From Alviniconcha marisindica (taxonomy: Eukaryota > Mollusca > Gastropoda > Provannidae), in contig JABMCL010002049.1 of the NCBI GenBank assembly GCA_018857735.1, positions 62,001 to 126,000 on the forward strand: DNA of 64,000 nucleotides. Direction: 5' to 3'. A program made the translations under genes and the position numbers. Positions within the stretch are counted from its first letter, which is position 1. Every line of letters begins with the position of its first letter. The notes beneath the pieces are model-generated. The model saw only the letters and a program-made list of their open reading frames with translations, made no database searches and had not been told where the DNA came from. Of the stretch, positions 21,030-34,500 are shown one piece after another.

Positions 21030-23939
21030 GTAATATTTTAGACAGCATTTATTTCATGAGTTCCAACATCAGCATTCTTACACACAATAAAAACACACAA
21101 TCTTTCAAGCAAGACAGCTAAAACAGTAAAAGACATGCACCCATCAGAAGTATAGAAGCTATGTGTACAAGTGTTCAATGCCCCCAAAAAAGTTGAACCC
21201 AGAGATTTCTTTGACACGGGAGGGGAGGAAGGCAGGGGGTGCAGGTCTGAACACAATGGATTAGGGGTAAATAAACATAATTTTTAACCATCTTTGCACG
21301 GTGAAGCAATGCAGTTGCTATGTAGTATAACCTCTGCAATATTATAACTCTGCGTGTGACCCAAAAAATTTACTGCTGTTATAAGGACATGCACTTAATT
21401 CAAACACCAGAAAGACATTTTTTACAACAAAAAATGTGGACAGACATAAAATCCAATATTAAATTTGACATCATACAGTATTCTGTAAAAGCTCATGTTA
21501 GTTGTACTAAACCTTTCAAGACTGGGGTTCTACCATTGCTGGTGACAGAAATTCCAGACTGCTGGTTTCTTAGCCCCCTTTTGCAATGCACAAGGCAGAA
21601 ACTGGGCTGTTAGCACCTCAACTGCACGCTTGTCACACGAGCCAACTGTCACAGGAACATTAGATTTTGGGGACTCTTACAGAATCACAACCCACGGAGT
21701 GGAAAACCAGTAGTGCAATGGTCCCCATGCCACACTGGAAGGCTGAAAGAAAAAATGTGCACAAGGAAGCAAGTGCACCAAATCCAACTGTATCCAAAAA
21801 AAATTGGTTCAAGCTCTTACATTTACGGAAATCAACAAATTTCACAAAATAGAAAAAGGCAATACCTAATGGCCAAAGTTTTTAAATGAGTAAAGAAATT
21901 GAGACAAGCAAAGAACAGCACTACACTGGCACTGTGGGAAGAGGGAGGAACAGTTCAAAAGGTCTGGCGATTCCAATCCACTGCATGCCAACCATCGGAG
22001 GATGGACACTGCACTGATTTGGAACAGGAGCTTCAAGTGGATAAGGAAGATCCTGATGTACACTCAACAGGCTACAGAGGACTTAGATTCCCACTTTGTT
22101 TCTGACGACTAGATGGGTGGGGCAAAGGTTGATTCAGGCTTAGCCCCCAAGACCAACAACAGCCTCTACAATCAGTTGGGCCGCAAACAATTTAACATTC
22201 CTAATCAATGATAGGCCATAGTCGAGAGACACTGTCACTACACGAGTCTGAACATCCCTCAGCTGGACAAGGAACTCCCAAACATGACAGCTGGGAGCTA
22301 GGCAAGTTTGCAAATTTCAGCCCCTGGTGGGAAGCAGCTCAGCCCTACGTTGATCTGGTTAAGACTGCCATCCAATCATAACAGCCATGAGATCCTCATG
22401 ATACTTTATGACGTATTTACAAATAATAAAACACAAATTTAACAATCCAAGGGAAGTCCCACTTAAATTTGTTAAATTGAATGCCCAGATTACAAGGAGA
22501 AAGATTCCACTGCAGATGAGTGTCAATTAAAGCAAGTCACTTGGTGCCCAGTCAACCGGTATGATTATATCAGGGCGAGTGTACATTTTTAAAAAAGATC
22601 ATAAAAGTTACAATTGAACAAGGAACACAATTTTTTAAAAATAAGACGCACAATAGCAAGTCTGTTCAATCAGGAAATAACAATCGAGCTGAGAGTACAA
22701 CCTCAATTTCAAAGGCAACCCAGAGACATAGTCTAATGCCACAGTTATCACAAGCACAGATCAATACCTGGTCAAAGGGAATATAATTTTCCTACTTTCT
22801 TCATAATGAAGTCTCTTGTGTGATTTTTGACACAGGGCAAGTAGTACTTTTTACTTGAAACAGAAACAATACATGCAACAAAAGTAGAGGTAACCTTAAG
22901 TAAAATTTCACCATGGATGTGTTTAGCTATCATTGTTTGTTGATGGCTTTTATACAGTTGATCTAACAGCAGTCATTGCAAAGTTTTCATTTACTGTTAC
23001 AAACATGTGAAACAGGTGTACCCTATAAAAAGACAGCGCCTCACAGTTCTTCAAATTCAAAGCCAGTGGTCAAGGATGGAAAGATTACACAATTCTGTGG
23101 AGCTCACCTGAAAATCAATGCAAGAGAAATGACATACATCTGCACCACAGCACAAACCTTATTACTCTTTCACTCCAAGATGATTGCTCAGGCATGCTGA
23201 CAACTTCACAGTTTTCTTTTCCTCTCATTAAGCTGATCAAATGGGGGAACAAAATTGCAGGAAGAAACATAAAGGGAAAATTAGAGCTGTGTGCGTAACG
23301 CAGTCTCATGTAGGTAAATTTCTGTGTGCAGGAAAACTCATTTCTGTGCGTAGTTGTTATCACTCCATCCCTGATCCTGTATAAAACTACAATAAATGAT
23401 CACCATTACAGTGAAGCTCACAAAATTATACCACAAATCAGCCCCCCCCCCCAAAAAAAAGAAATTAAACTGGGATTTTTTCTCTCCCTTTCTCCGACCA
23501 ATATGAAGGAGGTATTAAAAGCTCAAACCAAGTATTTATTTTCTCTAATCCTCTTTTCAAATCAAAATCAATAATGCTCTGCTATTGTACAACGGTGCTG
23601 TACAAATCAAATTCATGAACACACTTCATTTCAAATGCATTCAAGTCAAAACTCGGCTCAACTCGACACCACAAGAAGTAATGTGTGGAAATAAATAGTA
23701 CCCAAAATACACAGGTGTGAGCCTTCTGCATGCCAACTAGCTGACACAGTAAATCAGAAAATCTCAATCTGCTCAATAAACCAGCCTCTGTGACACACAC
23801 AACACTGTCACTGGCCCTGTCAAAATCAAAAACAAAGTCTGATGGGGAAAAAAACACCACCTGCACATTTCATCACTCAAACAGTACTCATCATCATGCA
23901 CACTCTCAATCTCATTCACTCCACTACAAGTGGCCATCC
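21030..23939 (-). other. RANBP1: Probable RANBP1 3' UTR
   Basis: No coding exon is seen between the RANBP1 stop and the AATAAA on the minus strand at 21048-21053 (TTTATT on the + strand). That is the most downstream minus-strand poly(A) hexamer noticed before the satellite region. The stretch is AT-rich and mostly free of tandem repeats, unlike the flanking intergenic DNA, which fits a long UTR. A fragment of the GCCCAGTCA dispersed repeat is at about 22535-22600. Use of a nearer poly(A) site is not excluded. Confidence 0.4.
21048..21053 (-). terminator. Candidate poly(A) signal AATAAA for RANBP1
   Basis: AATAAA read on the minus strand, about 2.9 kb after the RANBP1 stop codon. Assigned from position and context only. 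Confidence 0.35.
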
Positions 23940-26900
23940 TCAGTCTTTCTCTTCTGCTTTTTCTGTGTCCTTCTTGTCTGATTCTGTCGACGTGTCTCCA
24001 CCTGCAGAGTCTTTCACTGAAAGGTCACCCAGTTGTTCAGCCAGTTTCTCTTCAGAGCCTGTGTCTTTTGCTTCTGATGCATCAGCATTCCCGTTTGTTT
24101 TCTGTTCCTCTCCATCTGCCTTCTCACCTGAACAAGAGGAGGAAACAAAATAGAGCCATTAGTTACTAGATATCAAACATGGGTCACTTGTATATGACTT
24201 AGTGCCAAAAGGTGCACATGCATGGGGTTATGCACTTCAGATGAAAATAAAACATTGCGGAAACTGTTTTTATTTGAAGTGTTGTGTTGTGTACTTGCAT
24301 GAATGAATGAATATATAGTACAGATAATTTCAGCAACCAGGCTGTGGTTGATTTCAAGATACAGTCATCACACACTGAAAAAGCGCTGAAAAATGACCGC
24401 CAAAAACGGACATCCATGCACCGAGTGATTTTCGTCATTTTGCTTACAAACAAATCGCAAGCACATGGAGAAACAATCACCGATCAGTACGCGGAAAACA
24501 TCATTTTATCCGGATAATATACCATCAACACTCACGATAGATGTATTTTCAATCAATTGATCACAAATGTTTGCCCTGTATGTACGTCAGATGTGTTGCA
24601 AACTCGAACTGAAAACTTTGAACAACCGAAAAACGACAGCATCGCTTTGGAATCACCGGAAAATCGCATGTGTTCTGATCCATGCATTTGCACTACACAG
24701 CGATACTCTTTTTTTTTCTTCAGCAAAGTTTTGCATGAAATCTGAAGAATATTTCCCCGATCGTTTGATGTTGTTGTAATATCCGACGTTCCTACAAGAT
24801 ATCTAATATTTTGAACGAGAAAGCAGTCTCTTTTTTATCGACAACATCTGGCACGTCAGTGACCTTTCCTGAGTGCCTTCATTCTCCCAGCCGCATGGCG
24901 TGTCTTTGTTCGGAAACATTGAAAGGTGTGTTGTAGTCTCCTTCAGTGGTCCGACATAGGTACAGTGGTCTGATGTAAAACATGCACTGTGTGCTTTTTC
25001 AGGAGTTTATTGAGATTATTTTCAAGTTTTCCACTGATTTGGGTGTGCGAAATGAAAGTACTGTGAAAAGTGGCATCTTCCGAAGATCTGAAACCCCATT
25101 TTTTTTATACTTAGCCAAGTACAGCGTGAAGAATTTCATTACGACAAGGCAATATCTTGTAAATCTTACGTGCAACTGTTGATTCAGGATGTGTACTCAA
25201 TTTCATCAAAAACTTGTCAGTTATAGGTGCATGCTTTTTGTAGACTGTTTAGTGGTGTTGCGAGAATATTTTGTTAACTGAGCGAGAGTGATGAAGTACA
25301 GTTTTTTTTCCTGGAAGTACTTTTCGTCCTGAAAGTTATGTCAGATGTCATGTTGGCCACACAACTGTTGTTGTAACGTGACGTAAAACATTAAACTTTT
25401 AGTTTAATTAAGCCCAGCAGATGTTAGTAATACTAATAGCGGTTCTGAGAACTGAGTACTGATTTGTGTAGAAGTCATGGTGTGTAGGTTTGACATGTTT
25501 GTACTGAGCATATCAGTATTGGGACCGTTGCTGGTTATTGGGTTAATAATTTCATATTCATAACACTTCAAATTCATTGACATGACCAGGGTATGCGGAA
25601 CTGAGCGTACTCCTGAGCCAAGTGGTACAGCAAGGAGGAAAACATTAAACAGACAGTTGCACTTGCAGACGGTACAGAGAGGCTGGCCGCAGAGAATCCA
25701 CATCTCAAAGAGCTTGGGGGGGGGGGGGGGGGGGGGGGACTTAATTGTTAATTACCTTGATAAAATCGGTCATTCTGATTTGTTTTTGTTAGACTGATCT
25801 AAGCAAACAGAATGTTTTCTATGCTAAAAATTGGGGAAATGTTATTTTGTTGTAATACTGATGTAATACAGAATTTGTTTCATTTAATTTTTATGACTTG
25901 TTATTAAATGCAAACTGAGAAAAAATCTTCTCACTGTGTTTTTGCATGCACTTGTATGGCTGATTATAGTATATTGCATGAAAGGGTGTGTTACTTGTTA
26001 TATAAAAAAATGTGAGTTATGGGTTTATGTCGCCCATCAGATATTACAACAATCAACATGTCACAATCATGTGTTAAATTATATGAGTGTACAAAATTTG
26101 GCACAAACATAGTAGGGTAGATGTGCACTAATAGTGTGACTTGATTTTGTGCATACTTGTGCAAAACTGAAGACACAATGAACTATGCATGTTGTAATAT
26201 CTGATGTACAACATGCACCTTTTATGACCTTTGTCAGCAAATATCTCCAAAAGTGCACAAGTTTTTATCTTTTGCTTTTAAGAAATCTTTCCTAGCATTG
26301 TGCACATTCTAAAAACACAACTAGTTTCAATGTATCATCAGCTTTATTTTCTACCCCCTTTGTCCTGTTTTCATGCACACCTTCTGGCACTAAGTCATAT
26401 AACTTAAGTAACAGCCAAGCACTTGCTGTAGCTGCATCACTTGAACACCAACAGCAGCAGCTTGAGGTGTAAATCCCTGCTTTCTCTTATTCTCTTTAAA
26501 GGAGGAAACTAAGTAAGCAACTTGGTGTTTTACGCCCAGTCAGGAGGAAACTAAACTGAACAATAAGTTACGACATATTTAACACTTTTGTGCCTGGGTT
26601 ACTAGTACACAAGCAACAGCCAGGCGCTCACTGTAGCAGGGTTACTTGTGAACAAGGTACAGCCAATAGGCAGACTAACAGACAAACCACAGGTTCCCCC
26701 CCCCCCCCTGCTCCCCCAGTCGATTATGGTTTACTTGCCGCAAATAATTCCTGTTTGAAAATCACTAAAACAAGGCCAGAACGCTGCCACTTTGTATTTG
26801 GCATTCAGTGCATGTGATGCAAGGAACAAGATAGGCATGCGTAGCAGAAGTGTCCATATGAGCAAATCATTTTCTGGTCTTCACTGGTAAAGAGGCTGCA

Positions 26901-29900
26901 CCCCGAGATGCTCATATTTGGAGCAAAGAATTTCTGTTGTACATATACCATCAGAACCACCATATGAAGTCCACAAATGAAGATATTTGCACATTTTCTG
27001 GCATCTTTGCCAGCATCCCCTTTACTTTTAATGAGGAACCCCCCCCACCCCCCCCCAAAGTTTAAACAGAGACCATCAGTCTTTCTCCAAAGTTTTCCCT
27101 TTTCACGCAGGGTTGGTCCACATTTTCTCACCTGTTTTCTTTGATGCTTCCACCTTGGCCTGAGCCTCTTCAAACACTGTTTTGAACTTCTGAGCATCTG
27201 AAAAAACAGCAAAATTCAGAATGTCAAGTCAATGTTATAGGGGCGGTCTCCACATCTGCAAATCAGTGAAATGATAAAAGGGGTGTAATGCAAGAAAATG
27301 TAAATTTTACACAGCTGCATGCCAGCTTGAAACAAATACTATCATGTGACAACAAGCATCCAAACTAAGTGTGCCCATCACGTCCAGAAGAGAGATGTTC
27401 AATTCTTTGCTGTGCAAATGCAATCTAAGAAAAGGCTAGTCATATTATAGTAAAGTGAGAAAGAGATAAAGTGCCCCCCCCCCCCCCCCCCAACAATTCT
27501 GTGATCCAAATCCAGCATAGTACTCATATAAAATTGTTTTCAGTACCCTCTGAAGGTATTGAACTTACAGCAATTTAGAAGCATTCTGAATCTTCTGCAC
27601 CAACACCACACCTATTTGCATGAAACAGAACACGCAATTAATTAGTTTACAGCCCAAACCTGCAACATCTCAATTTCAAGTCCGGCACTTAACACACCAC
27701 CAACACAGAAAGTACTGGGGATAATGTGAACGTCAGTTTAGCTCTACAGCCAGTTCTTAAGTACTCACTTTCAGCATTTGCGAAACGGATGGCAAGCAGT
27801 TCTTCTTTGGATTCCTCGTCAGCAAAGTCAGCTAATGTGGACCACACCCAGGCACGATCGCTGCCACAGTTTGGCTTCAGCTGCATGAGAGGTGTGACTG
27901 CAGAAGAAATCAGAAGGTCCATTCACAATGACTCATCTTCTGCAAGGGCAAACAAAAACTGAAGAAGTGATGTGCGTGTGGGGTGGTGGTGGCTAGAGGA
28001 GAAAAATGAAACACCATTTCATTTTTAAACTGCTGGGGACCAAACACTTTTTTTTTACACTTAACAAGCAGGTTCAGTTCCACAGTCTGCTGTGATGTTG
28101 CAACATTCTCTTGTGTACAGCAAGTCATTAAAAGTAATAAAACAACCAAATCAGTCAACAGACTCTCAGCAGTGCTCCCTGAAACATGAACCAGAATGCT
28201 GTTTGCCAAGAGTAGTGACACCATTCTCAAGGTCATGCAAATAAAAATGCCAAAGGCAACCCAACACTTTGGAGGAATATAATAACAGATAGGAACATAA
28301 GAAAGATATATCTGCTCCATGATTTACATCCAGTATGATGGTGCTTTCAACTTTTGCACAGCTGAAGACTCAAACCCTAAACTCTGGTTTACTGGTTACC
28401 ATTTCATCAATTTTACATCATACACATATACAGCCAGCCAAACTCACACAAAAATGTGGAGCCTTTTAAAAAGCCAGCACTGTTCATTGTACACACAAAG
28501 AATGCGAGAACACCACTCACTGTAATGATTTGCACATATCTTGAGGGTTTTGTCTCGCCTCATCAAGATGCGAATCATCTTTGTGACTTTGTGTTCTAGG
28601 ATTTTGACCTCCCCAGTGCCACGCTCCTTCCACTCTGGGGGCTCAGCCTCGCTGTCAAAACGGAACAACCGGGCTCGCCTGCAAAACAAACAAAAAAAGA
28701 ATATAACTATACAGCCACGGTTCACATTCTCACAAGTGTTCACATTCAATGTAGATCTTGGACTCCCAAGCTCATCCTGCAGTTCAACTGCAAGTTTTAT
28801 GTGCATTTTCAGAGGACATCGACAAACATCACAATGTCAATCAGTCCGCCCGTCGTTTTGTATCATCATAAAATGCAGTAGTAGTTTGCGTAAACTCTAA
28901 GAGATTACAACATACATCCAACAATGATTATTTTTTTTCATCAAGGGGAGTGCAGTCTCCTTCCACTAATCAGCACAGTATTTTACACTACCGGTCTCTT
29001 GATTTAATAACGTCTGATCCAGTATCCTTCCACTAGTTCCAGTCACCAGTCTCCTGATAACTGTTGCAACAGTTCCATGCCAGTCTCCTTTGCCTAACCA
29101 ATCTGAGCCAATCTCCTTCCACTATAATGACTATTCTTGAGTCACTGGCAGCTCCTGCTATTGCTAACCAACCTCCTTCCACTAACCAGTCTCCTTTTGG
29201 TAACCAGTCTGTGTCACTGTCACTTAGTTTCCTTACAAAGTTACATTATCCAGTCTGCCTCCACCTGTGGGCCAGTCTGCAGTGTTTGTCTCTTTCTGTT
29301 ATTGTGCTACCCAGAAGTCACTCACCTTCTGATAACCAGTTTCTTAATAACAAACCTGTGCCATGTGTCAGACTCTTGCTAACCAGTATCTTTCTGTGCC
29401 AGTTACTTTTAACCATAATAATAATAACAATGGAAATTTGTAAGCACCTTACCTATCAATATTTTAACAGTTAAACAGATACTGATAACCTGTGTGCCAG
29501 CACTCTCCTTCCCAATCCTAGTACAGTACTTTCTTCTAGTTCTACACGTGTAGTGATGTAGTATCATATACACTGCCTTCCCTGTCCACTCACAGCATCA
29601 GCAGCACATCTTCCTCCTCCTCCAGGGTCTTCACCTCCACAGGCTTCAGCTGGACCACCGGCTCAAAGTGGATCTCGGGAGACTCTGGGACTTCGTCCTG
29701 CAACACGTAAGACCCCTGCCTCAATGCCCTGGTCTCCACATGCTTCAGTGGGTACGTTTAGCATCATGGGCTCTACTTACAGATTCATGGCAATGGCAGT
29801 TTTGCTGTTATTTCTTTGTTTTTGTTGTTTTTAATCAGACATTTCAAAGGTTTGAAAACATTATAATGAGCCATTTCAATGACTCTTTTTTTCTTTTAAT

Positions 29901-30846
29901 CATACATTTCTCCAGAAATTCTGGTGCCTATGAGTATGACTATAATACCATAAGTCATAAGTGCTGCGCACATATGATGGCCACAATACAGAACCTTCCT
30001 CAACTTCAAGATTGCCTTCAGAACTACACTCATAATAATGAAATATTTGTAAGATGTGAGCCTTCCTAACAATAAAAGTGACATAAAAATAGAACTTGGT
30101 GGGCTGTACAATTTCAATTAACTGTGAGTTATCTGAATCAAGTCACAGTTTAAACAAATGAAATAATCAGCAGAATTCTGGATTAGGGACCACAGTCCTC
30201 AGATTCAACTAGCTGCAGGAATATTTAGTAATTTTTAATCAACTCAACAGGTCGGCTGTTTCAGGAGTTATCCAAATCAAACCACTGTTTCACTGCCTCA
30301 TGAAATACTCTAGATCTCTAGATCAGGGCAGTAATCTGTTCCTGGGCCATGTACTGATCACTTCCGTTTGTTTTAATTTGGCGCTGCCCATGTAACCCAT
30401 CAAGATCTCAGTTCTGATGTAATCAGATCAAAGAGAAAACACAAACAGAAAATGTAGCCCATTCAGCCATTCCTTCAGACGAATAAGGACAGTTTTGTAT
30501 TTATAATCGCTTGCTACTGAGACAGTGAGACACGACAGACATAATCCACATCAAAGAGGGACTTTTAACCGTTTTCTGATTATTGTACAGTTTATCGCCT
30601 TCACCGCCAATACTTACTTTTACTAGTTTTAGAGAGTACTGTCAAAATTTGCAAAAATCGAGCTAAAATTTAGCTTTAAAAGATACATTGTCAAACAAAA
30701 GCAAATCAACGAGGTGCGTCTGCTAGCGCCCTTGGAAACGATTTAACACAACCTAAATTTATGTCGTCAAATGAAAATAGTTACTTCACCATGAACATAA
30801 GCACAATAAGATATAAATATAGGATTTCCACCTTTTCGTCTGCCAT
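23940..30846 (-). CDS. RANBP1: Ran-binding protein 1 (complete, 6 exons, 219 aa)
   Basis: RANBP1 binds Ran-GTP, assists RanGAP and releases Ran from exportins in the cytoplasm. Coding exons in order: 30846-30832, 29697-29594, 28678-28521, 27897-27769, 27197-27132 and 24127-23940. All junctions are GT..AG and in phase. The protein starts MADEK. Residues 10 to about 150 form the Ran-binding domain: [16 protein letters not shown] (41-47), EWKERGTG (55-62), [15 protein letters not shown] (78-92) and GSDRAWVW (104-111). The acidic tail holds [11 protein letters not shown] (185-195), which matches the leucine-rich nuclear export signal of vertebrate RANBP1. Length is near the ~200 aa usual for the family. 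The exon 1 donor (AAG then GTGGAAAT) is weak but restores phase. It is divergently paired with TRMT2A. Confidence 0.95.
25716..25738. repeat. Poly(G) run of 23
   Basis: Uninterrupted G homopolymer in the last RANBP1 intron; C on the sense strand of that gene. Assembly length may be unreliable. Confidence 0.9.
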
Positions 30847-31531
30847 AATTGAGACGATGTTGTCAGATTGCTTCTCGAAACGTTATTCCCGCTGAATTTT
30901 TCTGTCTCCGTTCTGAGAAAATCAACTTCCGGTGCTACTGAATCAACTTATTTATCAAGAAAATGTTATATCGATGGAAAAACTGTATATTGACGATTAG
31001 TTATTTTTATTTGCATTGAATACCTTGCAGTGTATGATTTAAGAAAAAGAAATACGGAGAGATCGAACCGGCTAAAAATAAAAATAAAACAATAAAAAAA
31101 ATTCAGTCCGAGACTAATATATATGGCTGCGCCCATGGACAAGCAAGGCGCATTTCATTCAAAGCATTCCAGCTCCTTTCGTCATTTACAGTCTTCTTAC
31201 TTCTAAATGAACAGTGTAGATCTGTTTTCGAAGGCAAGGTTTTTGTGTGCATTCCATCCAGTGATCCACTTCAGCAGTTCCACCTTAAACTAGTTAAAGA
31301 AAACCGAAGGCAACCTCACCAGTGACCATGAAGATGGGTTGCCCGACAGCCGGGTCTACTTTCACCTGGCAGTCAGGCAGTCCTTAATGTCGAGCCCTGG
31401 AGCTTTATTTATATTCTGCGAGAAAGAGGATTGTTAACATTAGTCACATACTATACAGTCACAGAACGCACTGACTGTGAATGTGAAAAAAGAGAAAAGT
31501 TTGCTCCTAAACTCAGGATACAAACACAGTG
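30847..31531. promoter_or_regulatory. Divergent promoter region between RANBP1 and TRMT2A
   Basis: Only 685 bp separate the two start codons, which face away from each other. ACTTCCGGT at 30925-30933 is a good ETS/GABP site (ACCGGAAGT on the RANBP1 strand), a motif known to be enriched in bidirectional promoters. ATTCCCGC at 30886-30893 resembles an E2F site, and mammalian RANBP1 is cell-cycle and E2F regulated. No TATA box is obvious near either start. Both sites are short sequence matches only. Confidence 0.6.
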
Positions 31532-34500
31532 ATGGCAGATGTGGAAGCTACAGTGGTAAAGTCAGAAGCAACTGAAAGTAGTACCAGCATCAGCAATGCC
31601 CAGCTAGACGCTGTGGTAAAAAGTGAGAATGCTGAGGACTCCACTGTGAAAATAAAAACTGAAGAAAATGAGATCCAGGAAGACCGTGGTGCTGAACTTT
31701 CTGATGCTGATGGCAGTGATGCTGAACCAGAAGAAACAACAAACGCAGAAAAAGCAGAAGTGGAACTGTGCCCCAGGGAAACTGGTTTTACATCAGAAAA
31801 GTTCAAGATAGAAATCACAGGGCTGCCCAGGAGATTTGGATTTAAGGTATTATAATTTATATTGAAGTTTGAACTGTATTGCACAGATCTGCACACTCAT
31901 ACAGTCATTTTGAACTGTATTGCACAGATCTGCACACTCATACAGTCATAGTCATAGTGATAGTCATAGATCTATAACTAGTACAACTACAACTTGTACA
32001 ACTACAACTTTACAAGTGATAATTGATATGGTTTTTATTTAAAGTATGTATACTAATTACTATATTACTAATAATTGTAAATAATGCATGTTGTCAAGCA
32101 ATGTTACACCATGATGCTTGGAGATAGGGTGTTGACTTGCGATCACCTTGCTCCTACCCCTGACCCTATTATAGTATAATACTTAATAGTATTAAGTATT
32201 ATATTTATAACCACCATTCTTTTCTTGGTTCCTTGCAAACATACTTTTAGTCAGCACATGTACCTTCCAATTCCAGTTTCATGACACTGACAATATTGAG
32301 CTGATGACCTGAGGTGACTATGTGGTTACAGGTTGACGAGACATTAAAATCAAATTATTGATTACTGATATTGATAATGATATTTTACCTTCCTTGACAT
32401 GTGATTGCTGAGAAGCAAAGGCAATGGTGCACAGATTTATGAGAAAGATACAAAATAATTAATCGTTTAAACTCAAGGAAGAATATGTAGAACAGGCAGG
32501 TCAAACTGACTGTATTAATTAGATTGAGTCTGTCAAAAAATTTAAGGACCTCCAAAGCTGACAAAAAAGAAGCTTGGCATCTTAAAAAAAAGAAAAAAAA
32601 GTAAGTTCTGTTAATGTTATTTGAATGCATTCACAACTGGGATTTTTTTTAATTTTTATCAGGGACGATTATCCTAAATACACAGAAGGAAAGAAAAAAA
32701 ATACATGAAAAAAACACACACAGCATCTCTGATGCAAAACAACCCCTCTCAATCTCATGCAATTGCTCAAAGTCAAAGTCAACCCCCAGGCATTTACTGG
32801 TTTAGTATTTTACTGTACGCAAATGAGTTTTAATTAAATAGCTTTGACTTTTTAAGCTGTCTCTCTCTCTCACTCAGTCTCTGTCTCTCTGATGTTGGGG
32901 TGCAAAGTCGATTGTCAGTTGTCGATATGCTGGTCAGCTTTGACAGCTCTGCCACACCAGGGTGGGTGACAATGAATGAGGTCAGTGGTACTGGTTAGTT
33001 CACTGCCTATATACATCAGTTTCCCACAGCAGTACTACTACTAGTTCCCACCGTTTATATGTGTGTGGGATCAATCACATTTTTGCAGCTTAGCATAATC
33101 GTGCAAAAAACAATGCTGAAAACTCCAGCTTGTTTCTTTTTGTAGCCATGATATGCTTCAGGACCACTTCCTTCCACTAACTCTCACTAAACCTGTTGAC
33201 AACAGGCTGCCTACTCAAGAAGGTACCGCCCTGATATAACTGCACTGGTTGACTGGGCTTAAAACACTGGTTTACTTATTTACTTACTCAAGAAGCCAGG
33301 AATCTGTGAGTACCTGCAAAATGCCAAGACGTAACCAGGCACCAGTGAAAAATGTTGACTGCCATGATCATGAAGGGTCTCAAGCTCAAGAAGACTAAAT
33401 ATAGTGAGCACTGTTAAAGTGTTATCTGTCACAGTGTCAGACTTGCACACAATTCTGCACTTGACTAGGCACAAGAAGCTGAATTTCAACTATCAACTCT
33501 TCATAAGGGCAGGATTGTTCTTTTAAAAAATCACTGTCACTGTGTCAGTATGAGTCTGCATAGCCTCGTGTTTGGTTCACCATTGCATGCATTTTTTTTT
33601 TTTTCAAGACAGCATTTGCTGTATGCAAGTTCAAAAAAGTATATATGTTAAAATGTTCATGATGACCAATATTCCCACTTTGCACACAAACATTTTTACA
33701 GTTGAACAAATGATTAGGTTGCAGTTGTTTCTGACACTGGGGCTCAGTTTAGGAATTCCCACTTTGAGTTTGAGCAGCCCAATGCTGGAATCACACAACT
33801 TCATGCTTTGCATAATTCACGTACATATATGCATGTACATCATGTAAATCAAATGTAACTTGTTGAGATTTTTTTTTTTTTTAAAGAAGAAAAGGCTATA
33901 ATTTAGAAAAAGAACCATCAAAAGTATTTTGTCTTCCACTTCCAGTTTAAATTTTTTTTTTATATGTATTTTTTTAAAGTGAGACTGGTCACTAATAGTA
34001 ATGAGGGGCATGCGATAAGATTGAGCTGTTTGTTTGTCTACATGCTAATTTAGTAATTAGGACTCATTTTTAGCAACTTAAGCTGGATTTTTTTTTAATG
34101 TTCTACTTCGAGTTTATACTATAGATTATAGATCTATTTAAAGTTTTAAAAATTGTATACATGTATGTGTGTTGTCAGTTTATTTGATTAAATATTAAAC
34201 AGCAATGCAATATTAGATTGCAAATGATACTGCCTTTAAATTTAATGTTAAGATCTTACAATGTTAATTTTTCTTCTGATTCAGTGATTGCCATGATCTT
34301 TGATGCTGTGATGATTTAACTTATGATGATGATGATGATGACAAGATGATAATGATCTATAAGTATGATGGCTAATTCATGTGACTGATGATGATGATGA
34401 CTGAAGGGCACCTTTGCCTTGTTTCATCCGTACAGCAACTGAGGAAGCGCCTGTCTACAACCCTTGGGCTTCGTCCCCACAAGCTGAAGGCATTGCCCAT

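Noticed and set aside
28541..28900. 119-codon + strand frame
   Set aside because: It is antisense to RANBP1 exon 3, which accounts for the coding-like composition.
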